Assembly: GCF_964204645.1 (NCBI RefSeq)
Contig: NC_134027.1
Coordinates: 21,626,485 to 21,690,484 of the forward strand
Length of the DNA: 64,000 bases
Reading direction: 5' to 3'
Source: Tubulanus polymorphus
Taxonomy: Eukaryota; Nemertea; Palaeonemertea; Tubulaniformes; Tubulanidae
The notes beneath the pieces are model-generated. The model was not told where the DNA came from, did no database searches, and saw only the letters and a program-made list of their open reading frames with translations. A program made the position numbers and the translations under genes. Shown piece by piece: positions 57,178 through 64,000 of this stretch; within the stretch, counting starts at the first letter, position 1, and each line of letters starts with the position of its first letter.

Positions 57178-57642
57178 AGCTAAGCATACATCGACAAAGC
57201 GACTGGAGACAACTAGTTGCTAGTGAGCGAGTACCCGCGCACATCGAAAATTTAGTAAAAACCAGCAACTGCGTGGCTCATGCCGGTCGCTAGGTCCATA
57301 GCGCACACATCGACAGCAACTGAGATGTGGTTTAGCAAATATTCTTGAGGGCATCACAAGTCACGTGACAAATAGCTTTGTTTTAGTCAGTTACAACCAC
57401 GTGTTGTTGATTATGGAGCGCTCACATCGACGGATATGAGAGCAACTGAGTACAACTAGTTGCTCAAAAGTAGAACATGAGCAACTGGGTGGAACTGGAG
57501 ATAGATGGACGCTAACCAGTCGTAAGCTCGCTCACATCGACAAATTCGAGCAACTGATTGTATCCAGCCAGTTGCTCTCATGCGCCGAAAACTGCCTGGC
57601 AACTAGTTGTCTCCAATCGCAGTGTCGATGTGCGCTAGGCTT
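57178..57642. mobile_element. MITE with internal AGCAACT/AGTTGCT repeats
   Basis: The left end AGCTAAGCATACATCGACAA and, inverted, the right end AGCCTAGCGCACATCGACAC share GCGA(C/T)TGGAGACAACTAGTTGC inward, for about 43 bp. TAA/TTA flank them. The interior repeats ACATCGAC, AGCAACTG and the palindrome CAACTAGTTG in both directions at least eight times. Harbinger-like by its TAA/TTA flanks. Confidence 0.75.
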
Positions 57643-57834
57643 TAAATCCACCTGCTGCATTTTAGACATAATGGATTACTGCCTTAGCCTACAATCACAT
57701 TCATGGCTGCTCCTTATACACCTGAGCTGGGTTCCATGTGCGCGAAACAAAATAATCCCTGGAACATTTTGAAAAATGTCATTTATATTAAACTGCACGG
57801 TTTCTGATTGGTTACTAAGGTGGATAGTATGATA

Positions 57835-59271
57835 ACCACACTCAAACGTGGTGAACAGATGATAAGATAAAAACCCCCAATTTATTTATTGAAACAATCT
57901 AAAATGTAAAAACTTGACGTTTTGATCTCACCCTAGAGATCATCGTCAGGCGTGAGATAAAGACAAAAAACAGGGGTATATATACAGAGGAGAACAGGTT
58001 AATTGAGTAAAATGGTGAGTGATATCCAAATTCAACTCTCGGCTTCCAAATCCTCCTTATGCTTATGGTCTTCCTAAAATTGATAAACCCAATTCACCTT
58101 TAAGACCGATCATTTCTAATATCAATTCTCCATCATATCGGCTCTCCAAATATCTGGCTAAAGTACTCTCCCCGGCTGTGGGTACTTTTTCACAAAGATT
58201 CTCACATTCGGCACAATATGGATCTTTAAGACAATCTTAAAAAATCTCAAACCTAATGGCCAAAAATTCATAACTTTCGACGCTATATCTTTGTTTACAA
58301 ATAAACCATTGGAACCAACTCTCAATTTCTTAAGAAGAAAACTCCCGGACTCCAATCTTGATCTCCCGATTCCTGTAGATTGCTTACTTGAACTTTTGGA
58401 GCTCTGTACAACCAATCTATACTTCCAATTCCAAGACAAATTCTATGAACAAATTTTCGGTTTCACTTTGGGTAACCCATTATCCCCCATTTTGGCTAAT
58501 CGTTTCCTTGAACATTTTGAATCCGAAATTCTTCCAAATTACACTGGCTCTAAAGCTAACTTTTGGATTAGATATATGTCGATGACATTCTGTGCTTAGT
58601 TTCTAATGATTTTGATCTTAACTCTTCTATTGACTTCATCAACTCCCAATATCCATCTTTGAAATTCACTTTTGAATGGAAACAAAATGACCAAATTCCG
58701 TTTTTAGATGTTCTTATACACAACAAATATTCTCATTTGATTTTTACAGTCTATCGTCAACCGATCAACGCTGAGGCATATTTCCATTTCTTTTCATTTA
58801 CTGCTAAATCAATCGAAATTGGTCTGTCTCGCTCAAGGCCTCTTTCTCCGTGCACTGCGGATCTGCGATGAAACCTTCCTTTCGGATGAATTTGACCATA
58901 TATCCAACTCTCTTAAAAAATTGGCTTACCCTGATCACATTCTTAAAATCGCTATTTCTAAGTCTAAACGTACTTTCTTTAATTCTAAACCTCCAGAAAA
59001 TAAAAAACACATTTCAGAATTCATTGTAGTTCCGTATGTACTTGTTTTGGAAAAGATTCGTCTCTCTCTCCCTTTATTGGATAAACAAATCATTTTCACG
59101 TATGAAAACAAAATTAGCAAGACTTTGGTAAAAAAACAATCAATCTAAACCTTTGGACTGCGGAGTTTACAAAATTCCTTGTTTTGGCTGTGATAAAATT
59201 TACTTTGGAGAAACTGGTCGTGATTTAAAAACTCGAATTTCGGAACACAAAAAGGATGTAATAAATCAAAA
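57835..59271 (+). pseudogene. Second Penelope-like element (decayed, interrupted)
   Basis: At the left, an inverted pLTR fragment carries CCTAGAGATCATCGTCAGG (the reverse of the hammerhead-like unit at 45019). The coding part reads PPYAYGLPKIDKPNSPLRPI (about 58050-58110), then KFITFDAISLFTNK in another frame, FGFTLGNPLSPILANRFLEH (about 58458-58515), a damaged RYxDD (about 58570) and FEWKQNDQIPFLDVLIHN. The GIY-YIG part reads CGVYKIPCFGCDKIYFGETG followed by RDLKTRISEHKKD (about 59158-59260). DIRS sequence begins at 59272. At least four frame breaks. Confidence 0.8.
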
Positions 59272-59552
59272 ATTACAATTTTTGGAACTAAAATTTGTAT
59301 TTCCGAGTAGTACTTACCCTTTCCTATGGTTTTTGCCAATATTTTCTAAATTTGGATTTATCGCCAATGGTTTTTCTATACGACCCGGCCCTGCGGTATT
59401 GCATTTAGCCACCGGCGAAATCCGCCATCTTTTTTCGTCATAGCAGACCAAAAAAAAAAAAACAGCTATGCGGGGCAGGTGGGCGGGATTCCCACCATAG
59501 GAAAGGGTAAGTACTACTCGGAAATACAAATTTTAGTTCCAAAAATTGTAAT
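59272..59552. repeat. Terminal inverted repeat (58-bp arms) at the DIRS 3' end
   Basis: Arms 59272-59329 and 59495-59552 are exact reverse complements as far as I can read (ATTACAATTTTTGGAACTAA to CCCTTTCCTATGG). A third partial copy, TACCCTTTCCTATGGTTTTT, follows at 59567. DIRS elements end in inverted and internal complementary repeats, so this fits the element's 3' end in minus orientation. Confidence 0.8.
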
Positions 59553-59851
59553 ATTTCCATCGAGTACTGTACCCTTTCCTATGGTTTTTGCTAGACTAGC
59601 CTAGCACAAGGATGGTGGGAAAGGTAGATAGAAAAACCACCGCTCAAACGCAAGGTAAGAGGGAAAAAGAGAGCACTTACCCAAGCACGGAATGGAGCAC
59701 TGTAGCACAGGGAAGACCGGTTGGCCACAGTGAGTCCGTCCAGCTCAGGAGCCCCCCCCCAGAATTTTGCGAAATTAATACTTGCAGATATGAGCCCAAA
59801 CTATGTACAAGGATACACCCCCTGTGATCCTGATAATGCTACATAAATATT
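59553..59851. other. DIRS 3' untranslated region
   Basis: This lies between the recombinase stop and the inverted repeat. It includes a third copy of CCCTTTCCTATGG and a C run at 59751. No frame. Confidence 0.5.
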
Positions 59852-61030
59852 CTACACTAAAGGGTCCGATCGGAAAGAACGGACACCTTGAGCCATGACC
59901 ACAGGACCAAGTGAAGCTAATGAGCCTAACTGGCCTGAAACATCCCGTAAATAAAATGATGTGAATGTCGACGGTGAATTCCAAAAGGCGGCCCGACAGA
60001 CTTCCTCCAACGGAGCACCCGAAAAGGCAGCGCAGGAAGTAGCCATAGACCTCACTTGATGAGAAACGACTCCCTCCGAGGAAAGATTCTCCTTCAATAA
60101 AATGTCCTTGATCATTGAAGAGACCCATCGGGCTACTGTGTCCCGCGAAATATCACCCTTTAGGTGATCCAGCAGCGGAATAAATAACCGCTCCCGTGAA
60201 CCCCTCCGTGAAGCAGAGCGATCTAAATAGAAACACAACGCCCGCACAGGACATAAAGTCCTGTCCGGGATGCCCGGTTCCACTCGATGTTTTAGGGCTT
60301 CAATTCGCCATTGACGCCCAACCGAGCCTGGTCGTTGGTTCTTTGCCAAAAATTCCAAAGCAGGCCGCAGCGAAACAAATTCATTCGCTGGCCCAAAGAC
60401 AATGTGACCTTGTCGGACTGAAAGCGCATGAATCTCAGAGCGACGGGCCGAGCAAGCCAAGAACAGCAAAAATACAGTCTTTTTTGACAAATTTGCAAAA
60501 GACGCTGCCGAAAGAGGTTCAAATGGAGCCTCCATTAACTTCTTCAAAATTACAGACAGATCCCATGGTGGAACTGTCCTTGTTACCCGAGGCCGGGAAA
60601 TAGAAAACCCAGCAACCAGCTGGGATATCCGATGATCCCCTGCTACATTTGGCCATCCAGAAGCACGCAATGTATGAGAAATCGCGGAGCGGTAACCTTT
60701 AATAGTTATGACCTGTAAACCTTTTGCTACAAATAGGTGCAGTAAAAAATCTGCCAATTGAGCTACAGAGGGTGAGCATGGATCAATTTCCCCTGCAGCA
60801 CACCAATCCGCAAAATGACTCCATTTGGCATCGTAAATGGTACTTGTTGATGGCCGCTTAGATCCTGCGATAAAGGAGGCAGCCTGTTCTGAAAAGCCTG
60901 AAGCTGACAAGGATCGCTGGACAATGGCCAGGCGAGCAGATTTAACCACTGGCTGTTTGGATGATGCCGAAAGATCCCCTGAGACAGAAGCAATGGGAAA
61001 TTCGGAAGAATCCTGGGGTTGTCGCACAGT
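59852..61030 (-). CDS. DIRS tyrosine recombinase
   Basis: It catalyses integration by a topoisomerase-like mechanism in place of an integrase. The domain starts around RLAIVQRSLSASGF and has an SAM-like core (STIYDAKWSHFADWC), then CSARRSEIHAL (first catalytic Arg), LFIPL, HQVRSMATS (His and second Arg) and FWNSPSTFTSFYLRDV (nucleophile Tyr, near 59950). All R-H-R-Y residues are present. The same frame is open upstream to 62404 (850 codons in all), through the whole RT/RNase H gene. Where translation begins cannot be decided from sequence. Confidence 0.85.
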   Translation of the reverse strand, partial: TVRQPQDSSEFPIASVSGDLSASSKQPVVKSARLAIVQRSLSASGFSEQAASFIAGSKRPSTSTIYDAKWSHFADWCAAGEIDPCSPSVAQLADFLLHLFVAKGLQVITIKGYRSAISHTLRASGWPNVAGDHRISQLVAGFSISRPRVTRTVPPWDLSVILKKLMEAPFEPLSAASFANLSKKTVFLLFLACSARRSEIHALSVRQGHIVFGPANEFVSLRPALEFLAKNQRPGSVGRQWRIEALKHRVEPGIPDRTLCPVRALCFYLDRSASRRGSRERLFIPLLDHLKGDISRDTVARWVSSMIKDILLKENLSSEGVVSHQVRSMATSCAAFSGAPLEEVCRAAFWNSPSTFTSFYLRDVSGQLGSLASLGPVVMAQGVRSFRSDPLV

Positions 61031-62583
61031 AGGTTGAGAAGTGGTAGGAACCATTTCTGAGCCGGCCAACATGGTGCTACCAGAACTATGTTGCAATTGA
61101 CTGATCTCTCTATTTGATCCAGTAGGCGCGGCAGGACTGGTGTGGGCGGGAACGCATACGCATGCATCCCCGACCAGTCCAGAGAGAAGGCATCGACCCC
61201 CCACGCTTCCGCGTCTGGAAACGGGGACACAAACAGAGGACACCTCCGATTGAACCGGGTGGCAAACAGATCCAGCAGCGGATTGCCAAAAATGCCCCGA
61301 ACCCGATCGGCTACTTCTTGGTGGAGAACCCATTCTGTCGCAATAGCTTGACCTCGACGAGACAGAGCATCGGCCATCACGTTCCTTTTCCCTGCTAAAT
61401 GTGCCACAGTCAGGGACACGCCCTTTGTCTGGCACCAAAGAAGAATTTTGGCCGACAGACCTGTGAGGGTTTCTGAGTGAGTGCCCCCTTGGTTCTGAAG
61501 GTAAGCCCTCACTGTTGAATTGTCTGTGGCTAACCAAACGTGGTGGCCCTCCACTCTCCTGTGAAAGAACTTCAGGGCCTTCCACACGGCCAGCATTTCT
61601 AGGAAATTTATGTGGTTGGTGGCCTCGTAGCGAGACCATTTCCCGGCTTTGACTCGGTTCTCCAGATGTGCCCCCCAACCTTGGTGACTGGCATCCGTGA
61701 ATACACGAACTGGAGCCTCTAACGGGGCTAGTGACACCCCGAGCCGAAGATTCGTAGTGGCCGCCCACCACTGAAGATCCGGACTTAGATCGGTTGGAGG
61801 TACGGGAATCAAGGCCTCCCAGTTGCCCTTCGACTGAGACCAGAAGACCTTCCAATATTGTTGCAAGCGCCTGCTTCTGAGGCGGCCTAAGGGCACCACC
61901 AGACCCATGGAGCTGATGGAGCCTAGAAGCCGTGACCAGTAACGAGCTGTTCTCGGGGTTGTGGACACTCCCGCTACAGCTTCTTGAAGTTTGGCCACTC
62001 GAACCATAGACGGAAAGACTTTGCCGATTCGGAGATCGAAGTCCATGCCGAGATAAGTGAACTGTTGGGCCGGCGTCAACTGAGATTTTTCCCTGTTTAC
62101 GCGGAACCCTAGCTGATGGACTAAGTCCAAGACTGAGGTCATTGCCTCCCGACATTCCTGAGCCGAATTCGCGACTATTAACCAGTCGTCGAGGTAAACG
62201 AACAGTCGAACACCCCTTGACTGAAGTACCTTCTGAACTGACTTGACCAACTTGGTGAAAACCCACGGGGCCGTACTGAGGCCAAATGGAAGAGACCTGA
62301 ATTGGAACTGGCGGCCTTTCCACTTTATCCTGAGAAATCGCCGAGATTTTGGGTGAATTGGAACCTGCAAGTAAGCATCCTTCAGGTCCAATGAAGCCGC
62401 CCATTGACCCGGATGGAGCCCTTGAATCACGTCCTTGGGCTTGGTCATCCGGAACCTTGGAATGTCTAGGTGCCGATTGAGGGATGACAGATCTATCACT
62501 GTCCGTTGACCCCCTGTGGCCTTTGGTACCATGAATATTCGAGAAAACCAGCCGAGCGAAATGCGCCTATAGGTGGATCGGTT
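60763..62583 (-). CDS. DIRS reverse transcriptase, RNase H and methyltransferase-like protein
   Basis: The frame is open from about 62583 with FSRIFMVPKATGGQRTVIDL. An ATG lies at 62532. RT motifs are SLDLKDAYLQVPIH, FRSLPFGLSTAPWVFTKL and RLFVYLDDWLIVA (catalytic pair near 62190). RNase H follows with VFTDASHQGWGAHL, NFLEMLAV, LATDNSTVRAYLQ and GKRNVMADALSR. The C-terminal third has LLDLFATRFNRRCPLF, DAFSLDWSGMHAYAFPP and CWPAQKWF, the region described as methyltransferase-like in DIRS elements. The start overlaps the gag frame by about 90 bases, so frameshifting or internal initiation would be needed. Confidence 0.9.
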   Translation of the reverse strand, partial: NRSTYRRISLGWFSRIFMVPKATGGQRTVIDLSSLNRHLDIPRFRMTKPKDVIQGLHPGQWAASLDLKDAYLQVPIHPKSRRFLRIKWKGRQFQFRSLPFGLSTAPWVFTKLVKSVQKVLQSRGVRLFVYLDDWLIVANSAQECREAMTSVLDLVHQLGFRVNREKSQLTPAQQFTYLGMDFDLRIGKVFPSMVRVAKLQEAVAGVSTTPRTARYWSRLLGSISSMGLVVPLGRLRSRRLQQYWKVFWSQSKGNWEALIPVPPTDLSPDLQWWAATTNLRLGVSLAPLEAPVRVFTDASHQGWGAHLENRVKAGKWSRYEATNHINFLEMLAVWKALKFFHRRVEGHHVWLATDNSTVRAYLQNQGGTHSETLTGLSAKILLWCQTKGVSLTVAHLAGKRNVMADALSRRGQAIATEWVLHQEVADRVRGIFGNPLLDLFATRFNRRCPLFVSPFPDAEAWGVDAFSLDWSGMHAYAFPPTPVLPRLLDQIERSVNCNIVLVAPCWPAQKWFLPLLNLLCDNPRILPNFPLLLSQGIFRHHPNSQWLNLLAWPLSSDPCQLQAFQNRLPPLSQDLSGHQQVPFTMPNGVILRIGVLQGKLIHAHPL

Positions 62584-63990
62584 GAACTAAAATATTTCCC
62601 AGATTTCATACCCCGTTCAGGAGGGGGAAATGAAAAAGTTCCAGGCCGACATTCACCCCATAATTGCGTATCCAATCGAGCCCATTCTCTTGAAACCGCT
62701 GACGATTCCCGTAAAACGTTAAGATCGGAGTCCGGAGGGCGATAAGCTTCCATTGACTCACCGACCAGAGGAGCTGCTATGGGCTTAGCGCGAGTTGCCC
62801 CGTGCTTGACAAAGAACTCACTTATCATCGCTCTAAATGGCATGTCCCCCGCTGGTTCGGATAAAACTGAACGGGACGGAGATACATTGCGAGCCAGGGA
62901 AGCCCCCATCGTCTGGGGCAACCCACAATTGCTTGCGACAGGAACGACCCCAGAAGGAATTGCCGCCTCTGGGACCGGATCCTCATTGAAATCAGACCCT
63001 ACCGCAGCATCCAGGAATTCAGAGTCAGAATTCCGAAAAACTGAGTGGGCTGGCGAACTTCTAACCAGACAATCAGGAATAGGCTTACCTGTTGTAGAAG
63101 TTGCAGCGACTTGTTGCGACGAAGATAACAAGTTTAAAATTTTCTCCTCAAATACATGGAAATCCTTCTGAGTCAGGTATTTTCCAGTATCCCGACGATC
63201 ATGCCGACTTCGGTGACGGTCCCTCGAACGGGATCGCGACCTACTAGAAGAATCGCTTTCATCGCTAACCGACGTCGACGAACGATGAGAAGACCGACGG
63301 CGAAACTTCCGACAATAACGATCGTAGTCCCTCTCGCGATCAAACCTTGATCTGCGAGAAGGAGATCTTGCTCGTTTATTACGCTCACGGCGTCTAAATC
63401 TAGTGGGAGAGCGAGCTCTATCCCCGGAGCGACGATCAGAATCAGACGATGAACGTACCGGATGTTTTGAACCGGACGACGTCTGGACCGGACCGGTGGC
63501 CGAACCGGACCGATGCCCGACCCGGTACCGACCGAACCGGTGCGGGCCGTTCGCGACTACCGCGGCGCGCGCTCGGTTCCGAACATGTAGTCTGAACCGG
63601 CCGAACCGGCCGAACCGGTGAACGACCAGAGACCGGTGAATGACCGGAGACCGGTGCCGGTGAACGACCAGAGACCGGTGAATGACCGGAGACCGGTGCC
63701 GGTGAACCAGCGTTCCTCCCCGGTGAACGGAGTTGGGAAGCCGATCGTACCTGAACGACCGGCGACCGCTCCGCTTTACGATAAGAAACAGGATTAGAAA
63801 CGTCGGTTGGCACATCGGCCGAAACCGACGAATCCCTGCTAACTCGACGACGATCTCTTAGTTTAAGAGCCTTATCGGCCCGAAGCCAAAGGTCCTCGGA
63901 CCACACGACGCAAATATTGCAAGGATTGCTCCTTGCACATATTTGACCGGATTTGCGCCTGCACGACGCACATGAATCGTGGTTGTCCCA
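62496..63990 (-). CDS. DIRS gag-like protein (two frames)
   Basis: From the window edge the first frame (to 63442) has a Cys-rich start, DNHDSCASCRRKSGQICARS then PCNICVVW, and an SPAPVSGHSPVSGRSP repeat region. The second frame (63815-62496) has Arg/Ser-rich SRSRSRDRHRSRHDRRD, a KYLTQKDFHVFEEKILNLL helix and a conserved-looking C-terminal half. The switch between frames should fall in the repeat region near 63450-63700, where loss or gain of bases is likely. It should bind RNA as a capsid-like protein. The final codons, after about 62580, read RT sequence out of frame. Confidence 0.65.
63580..63710. repeat. Minisatellite inside DIRS gag (GACCGGTG-based)
   Basis: ACCAGAGACCGGTGAATGAC and GGAGACCGGTGCCGGTGAAC alternate about twice in perfect tandem (unit about 42 bp), with shorter CGGCCGAACCGG repeats alongside. 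It codes for the SGHSPVSGRSPAPV repeat. Confidence 0.85.
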
Positions 63991-64000
63991 GGCGCCAAAC

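Larger units (their letters stand above)
59272..64000 (-). mobile_element. DIRS-type tyrosine-recombinase retrotransposon (runs off the window)
   Basis: Reading the minus strand: gag-like protein, RT/RNase H/methyltransferase-like protein, tyrosine recombinase, then the 3' inverted repeat. The 5' end lies beyond 64000. It is more GC-rich than its surroundings and most frames are open, so it is relatively young. It is inserted into the GIY-YIG region of a Penelope relic. Confidence 0.9.

Noticed and set aside
60196-60603. Plus-strand frame of 135 codons and similar ones to 63171
   Set aside because: These are antisense shadows of the DIRS frames, which carry recognisable RT, RNase H and recombinase motifs.

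Overview
The window is nuclear DNA of an animal, most likely a marine invertebrate; I cannot name the phylum. The evidence is spliced GT-AG genes, a metazoan-style ubiquitin-specific protease, and a mix of Penelope, DIRS, Ty3/Gypsy, LINE, Harbinger, Merlin, piggyBac, Mutator-like, hAT-like and pogo-like elements, with AT-rich intergenic DNA and GC-rich host exons. Only one host gene is convincing; the rest is a dense, nested graveyard of mobile elements with a few nearly intact copies.

Layout. 205-5740 (block A) holds decayed copies of an unidentified P-loop ATPase-like gene, a dead Ty3/Gypsy reverse transcriptase and a compound minisatellite. 5741-12600 holds more ATPase-like fragments, an envelope-like relic, a Gypsy integrase tail with chromodomain, and a LINE 3' end. 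13207-14999 is a Mutator-like transposase gene with one frame break. 15757-18053 (block B) holds a Merlin/IS1595-type transposase, a piggyBac 3' end and the left end of a hAT-like element, into which a Harbinger element (18054 to about 21000) is inserted. The Harbinger element has a MADF/BESS gene and a HARBI1-type transposase gene on opposite strands with interleaved exons. 21060-28225 is a second copy of block A joined directly to a second copy of block B, without the 10 kb that separates them in the first copy. 28226-30219 is a hAT-like element carrying a second copy of its own family and a retroposed SGNH-esterase-like sequence.

31673-35942 is the most interesting unit: a 4.27-kb element with inverted repeats of about 860 bp and TA target duplications. 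It encodes a spliced protein with a zinc-binding N-terminus and acidic motifs spaced like those of FEN1/XPG (PIN-fold) nucleases. 36519-38220 is a Penelope element and 38330-41980 a nearly complete LINE. 42000-51480 has no recognisable gene but several well-bounded non-autonomous elements with clear terminal repeats and target duplications.

51488-56757 (minus strand) is a USP-family deubiquitinase gene: four coding exons with consistent splice phases, a predicted N-terminal membrane hairpin and complete Cys and His boxes. Its introns carry small transposons and one plus-strand coding-looking exon. 57835-59271 is a Penelope relic cut by a DIRS retrotransposon (59272 to the window end, minus strand) with gag-like, RT/RNase H/methyltransferase-like and tyrosine recombinase frames.

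The elements are independent parasites rather than a pathway; the working units are each element with its own termini. All calls come from reading the sequence, without database searches.
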